From contig JAKFFE010000017.1 of NCBI GenBank assembly GCA_036675345.1, positions 248,001 through 312,000 on the forward strand: a DNA stretch of 64,000 bases, read 5' to 3'. Position 1 is the first letter of the stretch; each line of letters begins with the position of its first letter. This document shows, in pieces, positions 1 to 7,684 of the stretch. The notes beneath the pieces were generated by a model. It was given only the letters and a program-made list of their open reading frames with translations, had not been told where the DNA came from and did no database searches. This DNA is from JALYOC01 sp036675345. Lineage in GTDB: Bacteria; Myxococcota; Myxococcia; Myxococcales; Myxococcaceae. Position numbers and translations under genes: made by a program.

Positions 1-40
1 ATGGGAGGAAACGGTAGTCGTGCCTGCCCGCCCAAGTCGA

Positions 41-69
41 TTGACAGGCCACTCGGGGCTGGTTAATTC
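41..69 (+). promoter_or_regulatory. Possible sigma-70-type promoter for the first zinc-ribbon gene
   Basis: A perfect TTGACA (41-46) is followed after 17 bases by TAATTC (64-69), which matches the -10 consensus poorly. If used, transcription would start only a few bases before the ATG at 80. This favours the ATG at 80 over the GTG at 20, although the latter has GGAGGA (4-9) ten bases upstream. Confidence 0.35.
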
Positions 70-79
70 GCGCCAGCCC

Positions 80-424
80 ATGACCATCGACTTCATCTGC
101 CAGAAGTGCGAGGGGAGCTTCGAGCTCGACGCCCAGGATCTGATCGACGGGACCGAGAAGCTTGTTTGCCCCCACTGTGACGCAAAGGCGCCCAGCGCCC
201 TGGTGGAGGACTTCACCAACGCGCTCACCGAGATGCTGGCCCAGGCGGCCGCCCTCTCGAAGAAGTTCGCCGTGAACATGGCGATCGAGTCCGAGGAAGC
301 CGACGACGAGGAGGAGCCGGAGGAGGACGAGGAGGAGGCCGCCGAGGACGACGAGTTGGACTTCGACGACGACGGCGATGAGGACGAAGACGAGGACGTC
401 GAGGACGAGGACGAAGACAGGTAA
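80..424 (+). CDS. Zinc-ribbon protein with long acidic tail
   Basis: The 114-residue product begins with a compact zinc ribbon (CQKC near residues 7-10, CPHC near 30-33, the MJ0042-like pattern seen in many myxobacterial proteins). A short helical stretch follows, and then about 45 residues made almost only of Asp and Glu. No catalytic motif is visible. The polyacidic tail could bind basic proteins or mimic nucleic acid, but this is inference. The start is uncertain: ATG at 80 begins exactly with the conserved ribbon, while a GTG at 20 with a good Shine-Dalgarno would add 20 unremarkable residues. The gene stands alone before the nuclease-domain gene. The function is unknown. Confidence 0.75.
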   Translation: MTIDFICQKCEGSFELDAQDLIDGTEKLVCPHCDAKAPSALVEDFTNALTEMLAQAAALSKKFAVNMAIESEEADDEEEPEEDEEEAAEDDELDFDDDGDEDEDEDVEDEDEDR

Positions 425-523
425 CGTCCTGGCGTTGCTGGATCTTTCAGCCCGCCTGGTTGCACTCCGGCCAGCCTCGAAGCTGGCCGCCTCCCCCCCG
501 GACGCCATCCCTAAGTTGAAAGG

Positions 524-1258
524 GTGGAAACGTCCTCCAAGTTGACCCTGTGGTTGGCGTCGCTGGTCGCGGCGCTGCTGGTCGGTTTCATCGCGCTGCT
601 GCTGCCGAACCTCACCCTCGGCGCCAGCGCAGTGGCCGCGCAGCCCCGGGGCGTGCTCGCCGTCGGCACCGAGAAGCAGCTGCCCTGCGGCGAGGAGGGC
701 GGCATCCCCTGCGACCGGCTGATGGAGATGGAGGTCCGGGACGTGGTCCCGCTGCACTCCGCGGCGACCCACGCGGTGGTGCTGGTGGCCAAGGAGACCG
801 GGGCGGTGCTGCCGATCTTCGTGGATGAGAGCTCGGCGGTGGCGATCGCCCTGCGGCTGGCGCACCAGCAGTCCCCCCACCCGCTGGCCCAGGATCTGCT
901 GGACCGGGTGGTGGAGAAGCTGGGGGGCAAGGTGACCGAGGTCCGGATCGACGACGTCCGCGAGGACGTCTTCCACGGACGGGTGTTCATCTCCCAGGGG
1001 AACAAGAAGCTGGAGCTGGACGCCCGGCCCTCGGACTCGATCGCCATGGCCCTGACCAAGGGCGTGAAGATCTTCGCCAGCCAGAAGGTGCTGACCCAGG
1101 CGGGGATCACCCGCCAGGAGATCGACCAGCTCCGGGAAGGCGCGCCCCCTGGAATGCCCGACGAGGAAGGCCCGGGGGTGGGCGGCTCCGGACCGCCCGG
1201 CGAAGACGACGGGATGCCGCTGATTCCCCCCGGGAAGGGCACCGAGATCCAGCTCTAG
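524..1258 (+). CDS. Bifunctional nuclease (BFN/DUF151) domain protein, membrane-anchored
   Basis: The 244-residue protein has an N-terminal hydrophobic segment (about 7-30), which is either a signal anchor or an uncleaved signal peptide. It is followed by a DUF151/bifunctional-nuclease domain (about 68-195) with recognisable pieces such as LPIFVDESSAVAIAL and DARPSDSIAMAL. The family is named for plant proteins with RNase and DNase activity; bacterial members are mostly uncharacterised. The C-terminal 45 residues are Gly/Pro-rich and probably disordered. The start is GTG; there is no strong Shine-Dalgarno, but TAAGTT lies six bases before it. The gene is convergent with the next gene, with a large palindrome between them. 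Confidence 0.85.
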   Translation: METSSKLTLWLASLVAALLVGFIALLLPNLTLGASAVAAQPRGVLAVGTEKQLPCGEEGGIPCDRLMEMEVRDVVPLHSAATHAVVLVAKETGAVLPIFVDESSAVAIALRLAHQQSPHPLAQDLLDRVVEKLGGKVTEVRIDDVREDVFHGRVFISQGNKKLELDARPSDSIAMALTKGVKIFASQKVLTQAGITRQEIDQLREGAPPGMPDEEGPGVGGSGPPGEDDGMPLIPPGKGTEIQL

Positions 1259-1271
1259 CGACCCGACGCGT

Positions 1272-1336
1272 CAATAAAGGGGACAGGCTACATATCGGCC
1301 GCGGTGGGTCGAAAATGTAGCCTGTCCCCTTTATTG
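1272..1336. repeat. Long palindrome, possible REP/MITE-like element or terminator
   Basis: Two 22-base arms (1272-1293 and 1315-1336) are perfect inverted repeats around a 21-base loop. The left arm contains AAAGGGGACAGGCTACAT. The element is more AT-rich than its surroundings, fills the gap between two convergent genes, and ends two bases before the stop codon at 1339. From memory, the GGGGACAGGCTACAT core resembles palindromic repeats linked to REP-associated (Y1/IS200-like) transposases. No other copy is visible in the window. It may also end transcription from both sides. Confidence 0.7.
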
Positions 1337-1338
1337 GC

Positions 1339-1761
1339 TTACTGCGTTGAAGAGGCGGCGGCGGCGGCGATGATCGCCAGGAAGATCGCTCCCGCCACGC
1401 AGCTGAGCAGCAGGTTGGAATAGCCGGTGATCAGCCCGCCCAGGGCCAGGCCGTCCCCCTCCATCCGTCCTCCGGAGGCGCGGATCTCCTTGCGGGCCAT
1501 GTGCCCGGTGATGATCGCGGCCACCGCCCCCAGCAGTGGAATCAGCACCCAGGAGGCGATCCCCAGGCTGAGGCTGGCGATGGCCAGGTTGCTGGTCAGC
1601 CGCGGCTGCACCTGCTGCTGGATCGGCCCGCTCCCCGGCAGGGTGGACTGCAGCGGCGTTCCCCGGTGCAGCTGTCCGGTGGAGGGCGCCATCTGGGTGC
1701 CGCAGTTGGGGCACATCAACACCCCGGGGCCAATCGGGGTTCCACAGGTCGGGCAGTTCAT
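1339..1761 (-). CDS. Zinc-ribbon DUF4190-type membrane protein
   Basis: The 140-residue protein starts with a double CxxC zinc ribbon (CPTC at 3-6, CPNC at 17-20). A proline/glutamine-rich linker leads to a DUF4190-like domain with two hydrophobic segments (about 62-84 and 105-135). The first begins LAIASLSLGIASW, and the short linker GHMARKEIRASGG typical of this family separates them. The role is unknown; such proteins are small inner-membrane proteins with a cytoplasmic zinc knuckle. The stop lies just beyond the palindrome at 1272-1336. A terminator for the gene upstream lies in its leader. Confidence 0.85.
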   Translation of the reverse strand: MNCPTCGTPIGPGVLMCPNCGTQMAPSTGQLHRGTPLQSTLPGSGPIQQQVQPRLTSNLAIASLSLGIASWVLIPLLGAVAAIITGHMARKEIRASGGRMEGDGLALGGLITGYSNLLLSCVAGAIFLAIIAAAAASSTQ

Positions 1762-1781
1762 GAAGGTCGCGTCTCCTGGCC

Positions 1782-1824
1782 AAGAGAAAGCCCGGCCCCC
1801 CCCTCCCAGGGGTCGCCGGGCTTT
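1782..1824 (-). terminator. Intrinsic terminator after the 1848-2204 gene
   Basis: The ten-base arms 1787-1796 and 1815-1824 (AAAGCCCGGC and its complement) form a stem. On the minus strand it is followed by a T-rich run (TTTCTCTT). It lies 24 bases past the stop codon at 1848 and before the start of the next minus-strand gene at 1761. Confidence 0.7.
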
Positions 1825-1847
1825 CCTTTGGCCTCAAGGGATGAGGT

Positions 1848-2204
1848 CTAGAACTTCTCGGACAGATCCGACACCACCGGGATCCGCCACCGCTCGCCGT
1901 TGAGCGACTTGATCATCGCCATGATGTCCACCACCAGCAGCGCCGGTCCCAGCAGACAGGTGGCCAGCCCGACCACCGGGATCGCGCCCAGGATCGAGAT
2001 CACCAGTCCGCCGCCGAAGCCCAGCACCAGGCCGTTCTTGGCGTGCCACTTCACGTACTCGGAGTCCTTCACCGTCAGCAGCGGGATCAGCGCCAGCAGA
2101 CCGAGGTAGGACAGCACCAGCATGATCTTGTCCTGCTCACGGACGGTGTCCTTGGGAGCATTGACCGTCTGGATGGGTGCGCGAACCTGATCTTCGGGCT
2201 TCAT
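1848..2204 (-). CDS. Small DUF4870-like membrane protein
   Basis: This is a 118-residue protein with a short polar N-terminus and about three hydrophobic segments (about 28-45, 57-75 and 78-98). The arrangement, including EYVKWHAKNGLVLG, resembles DUF4870/Tic20-like small membrane proteins. The ATG at 2204 is chosen because GGAG lies just upstream and the longer frame adds only unconserved residues. The gene is divergent from the 2288 gene across 83 bases. The function is unknown. Confidence 0.75.
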   Translation of the reverse strand: MKPEDQVRAPIQTVNAPKDTVREQDKIMLVLSYLGLLALIPLLTVKDSEYVKWHAKNGLVLGFGGGLVISILGAIPVVGLATCLLGPALLVVDIMAMIKSLNGERWRIPVVSDLSEKF

Positions 2205-2287
2205 TCGTTCTCCGTGTGGTGGGGCAAAGGCGGCGGGTGTCGTATTCCGGGCTTCAGATCGTGTCAAGGCGACTAGGATTTCAGCTC

Positions 2288-3208
2288 ATGGCTCTCGTCT
2301 GTCCCCAGGGACACGCCAACCTCAATCCCAGCGCGCAGTTCTGTGTCCAGTGCGGACTGCCCCTGGTCCAGGCGGATCAGGCGCCGCCGCCGGCGCAGTA
2401 CTCCGCGACTCCCGCCCAGCCACCGCTGGCCTGCGCCCGCCACCCGGAGACCGCCGGCGTCCCCTGCCCCCGCTGCGGGACCTTCTCCTGCGCCCGGTGC
2501 CTGGTCCGCCTCCCGGATGGCAGCGAGCTGTGCGTGGACTGCTCGGCCCGCCAGAGCCAGCTGCTGCCCTGGGATCGGCGCAGCGAGCTGGGGACCCTGC
2601 GCGCGTTCTGGCAGACCTCGGTCCAGGTCCTCTCCCGCCCCACGGTGACCTTCGGGACCGCGTCGCCCTCGGGGACGGTCGGCAGCTCGTTGGGGTTCAC
2701 CGTGCTGGCCACCCTCACCGCCTGGATCACCACCTTCGCCCTCTACGCGATGTTGTTCGGGGCGATCGGGGTGGCGGCCCTGATGAACCGCGGCGCGGAC
2801 TCGGAAGGGATGGGCGGCGCCGAGGCGGGGGTGGTGGTGCTGATCGCGGTGGCCGGCACCCTGCTCTTCCTGGGGATGAGCGTGGTGGGCGTGCTCTTCA
2901 ACGCCGCCCTGGACCACCTGGTCCTCAAGCTGGTGGGAGCCCGGCCCAAATCGTTCTCGGTCACCTGGCGCGCCTCGGCGCTGTCCCTGGCTCCCTCGCT
3001 GACCGGGCTGATCCCGGTGTGCGGCCTCTACGTGTGGCCGATCTGGACGGTGGTGTTGCGGATCTTCGCCTACCGCGCCTTCCACCAGACCACCCTGGGA
3101 AAGGCGGTGCTGGGGGCGCTGTTGGTGCCCGGGATCCTGCTGGCCCTGGGGATGATCTCCTACGTGGCGCTGATCCTGGTGGCCCAGTCGGGCATCCTGG
3201 ATCAGTAG
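2288..3208 (+). CDS. Zinc-ribbon / B-box / Yip1-type membrane protein
   Basis: The 306-residue protein has an N-terminal CxxC ribbon (CPQGH...CVQCG, residues 4-22). A B-box-like Cys/His cluster follows (CARHPETAGVPCPRCG to CVDC, about 45-85), and then four or five membrane segments from about 135 onward that fit the Yip1 superfamily. The architecture, a cytoplasmic metal-binding head on a polytopic membrane domain, is common in myxobacteria, but its role is unknown. The ATG at 2288 begins exactly with the ribbon. There is no Shine-Dalgarno; TAGGAT lies eight bases upstream, so the mRNA could be leaderless. It ends one base before the convergent gene. Confidence 0.8.
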   Translation: MALVCPQGHANLNPSAQFCVQCGLPLVQADQAPPPAQYSATPAQPPLACARHPETAGVPCPRCGTFSCARCLVRLPDGSELCVDCSARQSQLLPWDRRSELGTLRAFWQTSVQVLSRPTVTFGTASPSGTVGSSLGFTVLATLTAWITTFALYAMLFGAIGVAALMNRGADSEGMGGAEAGVVVLIAVAGTLLFLGMSVVGVLFNAALDHLVLKLVGARPKSFSVTWRASALSLAPSLTGLIPVCGLYVWPIWTVVLRIFAYRAFHQTTLGKAVLGALLVPGILLALGMISYVALILVAQSGILDQ

Positions 3209-3209
3209 G

Positions 3210-3863
3210 TCAGATCGTCTTGTTCTCGAAGTCGTAGATCTTCTCGACCGCGATCTGCCGGTAGCGGTCCACCTTCAAGGCGCGCTTGCTGCAGTCCCAG
3301 GTCATCTCCTGGGGCGTGCGGTGCGGCTCCTTCTTCTTGCGCCGCTTGATCTCCTTGAGGATCGCCTTGGTGGCCGCCTTGGGGTGGTAGCAAAAGGCGT
3401 TGGAGAACAGCAGCATCCCCCCGAAGGGGACCAGCCGGGCCTCGATCAGGTCGCCCTTCTCCAGCCCGGCCATCTTGCGGCGCTCGGTGACCTCGAAGTC
3501 CTTGCCGGAGAACAGCTCCCGCAGCCGGATCTGGTCGGTCCCCATCTTCTTCACCTCGAACAGCCCGTGCTGGGTCTCGGTGAAGCCGCGGTAGACGTGG
3601 GCCCCATCGGCCCCCAGGGTCTGCAGCTTCTGCTCGTAGAGCTCCTGGGCGGGCGTCCTCCCGTCGGCGCCGGCCCGATCGAACAGGTAGTAGTCCAGGA
3701 AGGAGGCCATCCTCATCTCGAAGGCCTTGTCGTCCTCGAACACCTCACCGGTGTGATCGAAGTACTCCGCCTTGGCGGCGATCAGCGACGGGGTGCGGTC
3801 CGCCGAGGAGCCAAAGGCGATCAACTCATCAAGGTACTGCTGGTAACTCGCAGGGCTGTCCAT
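3210..3863 (-). CDS. Conserved hypothetical protein at the end of the pyr operon
   Basis: This is a soluble protein of 217 residues with no signal peptide or membrane segment. The N-terminal half is acidic and helical; the C-terminal half is basic, with the Lys/Arg run KEIKRRKKKEPHR near residue 167. A middle stretch (about 115-165) reads like a small beta-barrel (LRELFSGKDFEVTERRK then GDLIEARLVPFGGML), which might suggest nucleic-acid or protein binding. I do not recognise the family. It starts nine bases after carA, with the same orientation, so it is probably co-transcribed with carA. Confidence 0.65.
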   Translation of the reverse strand: MDSPASYQQYLDELIAFGSSADRTPSLIAAKAEYFDHTGEVFEDDKAFEMRMASFLDYYLFDRAGADGRTPAQELYEQKLQTLGADGAHVYRGFTETQHGLFEVKKMGTDQIRLRELFSGKDFEVTERRKMAGLEKGDLIEARLVPFGGMLLFSNAFCYHPKAATKAILKEIKRRKKKEPHRTPQEMTWDCSKRALKVDRYRQIAVEKIYDFENKTI

Positions 3864-3872
3864 ACGCGCGGC

Positions 3873-4997
3873 CTACCGGGCCTCCGCCATCAGCTGGGAG
3901 AACCGCGCGAACAGGTGCCGCGCGTCATGCGGTCCGGGCGAGGATTCTGGGTGGTATTGCACGCTGAACGCCCGCGCCGAGGGGATGGAGAGCCCCTCCA
4001 CGCACTGGTCGTTCAGGTTCAGGTGGGAGATCTCGGCCTTGCCCTGCACGCTGGCCGCGTCCACCGCGAAACCGTGGTTGTGGGAGGTGATCTCCACCTT
4101 CCCGGTCTGCAGATCCTTCACCGGCTGGTTGGCGCCGCGGTGACCGAACTTGAGCTTGTAGGTCCTGGCGCCCAGGGCCAGGGCCAGGATCTGGTGCCCC
4201 AGGCAGATGCCGAAGATCGGCACCTTCCCCAACAGCGCCGCCACCGTCTTGTCCGCGCCCACCACCGCCGCCGGATCGCCTGGGCCATTGGTGAGGAACA
4301 CCCCGTCCGGCTTGCGGGCCAGGATCTCCTGGGCGGAGGTGCCGGCGGGCACCACGGTGACCTTGCAGCCCTCGTCCACCAGGAAGCGCAGCATCGACTT
4401 CTTCAGCCCGTAGTCCACCGCCACCACCTCGAAGCGGGGGGCCTTCACCTCCGCCGCGCCCCCGAACAGGTGACCCGAACCCTCGGTCCAGGTGTAGGGC
4501 TGCTTGGTGGAGATCCCGGTGGCCAGATCCAGCCCCTCCATCCCGTGGGCGGAGCGGGCCCGCTCCACCAGCGCTTGGGTGCTGACCGACTCGGTGGAGA
4601 TGATCCCCATCTGGGCGCCGTGGGTGCGGAGGTGACGGACCAGCTTGCGGGTATCGATCCCCTCGATCCCCCGGACGTTGAAGCGGGCCAGGTACGCGTC
4701 CAACGACTCCTGGGAGCGCCAGTTGGAGGGCACCGCGGAGAAGGACCGGACCACCATCCCCACCGCGTGCGGCCCGACCCCCGACTCCTCGTCGTCCGGG
4801 TTGACCCCCACGTTCCCCATCTCCGGGTACGCCATGGTGACGATCTGCCCCACGTAGGACGGATCGGTCAGGATCTCCTCGTAGCCGAAGGGAGAGGTGT
4901 TGAAGACCACCTCGCCCAGGGTCTCGCCGGAGGCGCCAAAGCCGCGCCCCTCGAAGAGGGTCCCATCCGCCAGCGCCAACACCGCGCGCTTCATCAT
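3873..4997 (-). CDS. carA: Carbamoyl-phosphate synthase small subunit
   Basis: CarA (374 residues) is the glutaminase subunit that supplies ammonia to CarB for carbamoyl phosphate, the first precursor of pyrimidines and arginine. The N-terminal CPSase_sm domain (about 1-150, FNTSPFGYEEILTDPSYVGQ) is followed by a class I glutamine amidotransferase domain. The nucleophile is in GICLGHQ, and the His/Glu pair is in SVQYHPES near the C-terminus. The ATG at 4997 has AAGGAG five bases upstream and overlaps the pyrC stop as ATGA. CarB is not adjacent; it is at 59375-62608. Confidence 0.97.
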   Translation of the reverse strand: MMKRAVLALADGTLFEGRGFGASGETLGEVVFNTSPFGYEEILTDPSYVGQIVTMAYPEMGNVGVNPDDEESGVGPHAVGMVVRSFSAVPSNWRSQESLDAYLARFNVRGIEGIDTRKLVRHLRTHGAQMGIISTESVSTQALVERARSAHGMEGLDLATGISTKQPYTWTEGSGHLFGGAAEVKAPRFEVVAVDYGLKKSMLRFLVDEGCKVTVVPAGTSAQEILARKPDGVFLTNGPGDPAAVVGADKTVAALLGKVPIFGICLGHQILALALGARTYKLKFGHRGANQPVKDLQTGKVEITSHNHGFAVDAASVQGKAEISHLNLNDQCVEGLSIPSARAFSVQYHPESSPGPHDARHLFARFSQLMAEAR

Positions 4998-6289
4998 CCC
5001 TGCTCCTTCCACGCGAACACCTGCCGGCCGCCCACGAAGGTGTGGGTCACCCGGCCCTTCACCTTGCGGCCATGGTACGGGGTATTCCGGCTCTTGGACT
5101 CGAACCGCGCGGAGTCGATGGTCCACTCCACTGTCGGGTCCACGATCGTCACGTCCGCTTGCCCACCAACCGGGAGGGTTCCGCCGGAGAGGCCGAAGGC
5201 GGCCGCCGGGCCGGAGGTCAATAACTCCACCGCTCGCCGAGCGCTCAGCTTCCCGGCGTGGACCAGCTCCAGGGTCAGCGGCAGCGCCGTCTCCAGGCCC
5301 ACCACCCCGTTGGCCGCCTTGTCGAACTCGAAGTCCTTGTCCTGCGGCCCGTGCGGCGCGTGGTCGGTGGCGATGGCGTCGATGGTGCCGTCGGCCAGCC
5401 CCTCGCGGAGGGCGTCCACGTCCTCCTGGCTGCGCAAGGGCGGGTTCATCTTGGCGTGGGTGTTGTAATCCTCCAGCGCCACGTCGGTGAGGATGAAGTG
5501 GTGGGGCGCGGCCTCGGCGGTCACTCGCAGCCCGCGCCGCTTGGCGTCCCGCACCAGCCGCACGCTCTCCGCGCAGGAGAGGTGGGCAAAGTGGATCCGC
5601 CCGCCGGTCTCGTGGGTCAGCACCACGTCCCGGGCCACCATCGACACCTCGGCCGAGCGGGGAATCGGCAGCAGCCCCAGCCGGGCGGCGGTGGGGCCCT
5701 CGTTCATGATCCCGCCGGCGGAGAGGGTCAGATCCTCCTCGTGGACCATCACCGGGATCCCGAACAGCTGGGCCCACTGCAGCACCCGACGCATCAAGGA
5801 GGCGTTCATCACCGGACGGCCGTCGTCGGTGACGCAGACGCAGCCGGCGGCGACCAGCTCGCCGATCTCCGCCATCTCCTCGCCCTTGAGCCCGCGGGTG
5901 ATCGCCCCCGCCGGATAGATCCGGCACAAGTTGGCCGCGGCCGCCCGGCGCAGGATCAGCTCGGTGACCAGCGGGGTGTCGTTGACCAGGGGGGTGTTGG
6001 GCATGGCCACCACCGCGGTGAAGCCCCCGGCCACCGCGGCCCTGGACCCGGTGAGGATGGTCTCCTTGCGCTCCTCCCCCGGCTCGCGCAGGTGCACGTG
6101 CAGATCGATGAACCCGGGGGTCACCCACTTGCCGGCGGCGTCCACCACCGTGGCGCCCGGGGGGGCGTTCAACGGGGAGGTGGAGACCTCCACCACCTTG
6201 CCCTGGGCAATCAGCACGTCGGCCACGGCGTCCAGGCCCTGGCCGGGATCGATCACCCTGCCGCCTCGGATCAGCAGAGCGTCACTCAC
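4994..6289 (-). CDS. pyrC: Dihydroorotase
   Basis: This 431-residue class I dihydroorotase closes N-carbamoyl-aspartate to dihydroorotate in de novo pyrimidine synthesis. Zinc ligands are visible in DLHVHLREPG (about 58-67), in HFAHLSC and in the catalytic ATDHAPH loop, followed by the family stretch VGLETALPL. Start choice: the GTG at 6289 has GGAGG seven bases upstream and makes a GTGA overlap with pyrB. The GTG at 6295 would sit directly against the same Shine-Dalgarno and is unlikely. The gene is in the middle of the pyrB-pyrC-carA run. Confidence 0.96.
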   Translation of the reverse strand: MSDALLIRGGRVIDPGQGLDAVADVLIAQGKVVEVSTSPLNAPPGATVVDAAGKWVTPGFIDLHVHLREPGEERKETILTGSRAAVAGGFTAVVAMPNTPLVNDTPLVTELILRRAAAANLCRIYPAGAITRGLKGEEMAEIGELVAAGCVCVTDDGRPVMNASLMRRVLQWAQLFGIPVMVHEEDLTLSAGGIMNEGPTAARLGLLPIPRSAEVSMVARDVVLTHETGGRIHFAHLSCAESVRLVRDAKRRGLRVTAEAAPHHFILTDVALEDYNTHAKMNPPLRSQEDVDALREGLADGTIDAIATDHAPHGPQDKDFEFDKAANGVVGLETALPLTLELVHAGKLSARRAVELLTSGPAAAFGLSGGTLPVGGQADVTIVDPTVEWTIDSARFESKSRNTPYHGRKVKGRVTHTFVGGRQVFAWKEQG

Positions 6290-7194
6290 GCGCACGCCTC
6301 CAGGATTGCCATCCGCATCGGGACGCCGTTCTCCACCTGCTGGAGGATGGCGCTGCGGGGCCCATCCGCCACCTCGGAGTGGATCTCCACCCCGCGGTTC
6401 ATCGGGCCGGGGTGGAGGATGGGCACCTGGGGCCCCAGGCGCGCCGCCCGGGCCGGATTGAGGCCGAACAGGCGCGCGTACTCGCGGGCGGAGGGGAACA
6501 TCGCCTGCGACTGCCGCTCCATCTGCACCCGCAGCATCATCACCGCGTCCGCCCCTTCCAGGGCGCGGTCGAAGTCGTGGCTCACCTCGCAGCCCAGGGT
6601 CGCCATCCCCGGGGGCAGCAAGGTGGGCGGGCCGCAGTAGACGACCCGGGCGCCCAACAGGGTGAGGCAGCGGGCATTGGAGCGCGCCACCCGGCTGTGG
6701 AGGATGTCGCCGGCGATCACCACCCGCTTGCCGGACAGGTCCCCCAGCCGCTCATGGAGGGTGAAGGCATCCAGCAGCGCCTGGGAGGGGTGTTCGTTGG
6801 TCCCATCCCCCGCGTTGACCACCGCCGCGCGGACGTGGCGCGAGACCAGGTGGGGCGCGCCGGTGGAGGAGTGGCGGATCACCATCGCCCGGACCCCCAG
6901 CGCGTCGATGTTGCGGGCGGTGTCCAGCAGCGACTCCCCCTTGGAGAGCGAGGAGCCGGACGCGCTCCAGGAGAAGACGTCCGCCCCCAGCGCCTTGGCG
7001 GCGAACTCGAACGACGAGCGGGTCCGGGTGGAGTCCTCGAAGAACAAGGTCCCCACCACCGCTCCCGCCAGGGTGGCTCCGCGGCGGCCTTCGGCCAGGG
7101 CACGCTTGTGTGCGGCCGCGCGCTCCAGCAGCCGCTCGACGTCGGCGCGCTGCAGGGAGCCGATGCCCAGAAGGTCGCCCAGGTAGCGCTTCAC
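6286..7194 (-). CDS. pyrB: Aspartate carbamoyltransferase catalytic chain
   Basis: PyrB (302 residues) transfers carbamoyl to aspartate, the committed step of pyrimidine synthesis. The carbamoyl-phosphate loop FFEDSTRTRSSFE (near residue 50), the HPSQALLD motif (near 130) and HPGPMNRGVEI (near 260) are all present. There is no pyrI regulatory-chain gene nearby, and pyrC follows directly, as in the ATCase/DHOase assemblies of some bacteria. An association of the two proteins here is inference. The GTG start at 7194 overlaps the previous stop as GTGA. Confidence 0.96.
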   Translation of the reverse strand: MKRYLGDLLGIGSLQRADVERLLERAAAHKRALAEGRRGATLAGAVVGTLFFEDSTRTRSSFEFAAKALGADVFSWSASGSSLSKGESLLDTARNIDALGVRAMVIRHSSTGAPHLVSRHVRAAVVNAGDGTNEHPSQALLDAFTLHERLGDLSGKRVVIAGDILHSRVARSNARCLTLLGARVVYCGPPTLLPPGMATLGCEVSHDFDRALEGADAVMMLRVQMERQSQAMFPSAREYARLFGLNPARAARLGPQVPILHPGPMNRGVEIHSEVADGPRSAILQQVENGVPMRMAILEACA

Positions 7195-7670
7195 TGGTTC
7201 AGCGACCCGACTTCCTCCACCACGAAGTGGATCAGCTTCTGCTTGTCCAACGGCTTGAGGATCTTCAGCCGGTCGTACTCCACCCGGATCCTCAGGGTGC
7301 CGTTCACCTCGTCGCGCTCGACGCTGATGTTCTCCGGGGTCAAGCCCAGCCCGGTCATCCACACCGTGTTGCCGAACTCGTCGTCGGCCAGATGATCTCC
7401 CACGTTGCGGGTCTGCTGGATGATGTGGGAGGCGGCGGCCTCGTCGCTCTTTCCCAGGCGGATCTGGTTTCCGGCCTCGGCGACCGCCTGCTTCACGTCC
7501 AGGTTGTCCATGTGGGCGGGGCCGATGATGATCAGCCACCACAGCCCGAAGACCACTGCGGCCAACAGCAGGAGCCCAACGATGTTCACGCTGCCGGTCG
7601 GTCGCGGAGATCTCACGGGGCCGGTGCGATACCAGCCCCATCGGCCGCTGCGCAAGCGGCGCGAAGGCAC
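7191..7670 (-). CDS. Unknown single-pass membrane protein between lepB and pyrB
   Basis: The protein has up to 159 residues: a basic N-terminus, one strong membrane segment (about 30-50, VGLLLLAAVVFGLWWLIIIG), then a soluble domain of about 105 residues ending in a mixed alpha/beta stretch. I do not recognise the family. The start is uncertain: GTG codons at 7670, 7616 and 7589 are possible and none has a clear Shine-Dalgarno. It lies 14 bases after lepB and overlaps pyrB by 4 bases, so it is probably co-translated with both. Confidence 0.65.
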   Translation of the reverse strand: MPSRRLRSGRWGWYRTGPVRSPRPTGSVNIVGLLLLAAVVFGLWWLIIIGPAHMDNLDVKQAVAEAGNQIRLGKSDEAAASHIIQQTRNVGDHLADDEFGNTVWMTGLGLTPENISVERDEVNGTLRIRVEYDRLKILKPLDKQKLIHFVVEEVGSLNQ

Positions 7671-7684
7671 CGGGGAAGGCCCGG

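Noticed and set aside
20..79. GTG at 20 as the start of the first zinc-ribbon gene
   Set aside because: It has a good Shine-Dalgarno but adds 20 unremarkable residues, and a TTGACA promoter-like element lies inside. Kept only as an alternative.
3321..6640. Long plus-strand frames opposite carA, pyrC and pyrB
   Set aside because: Antisense to well-identified enzymes; no start signals or motifs.
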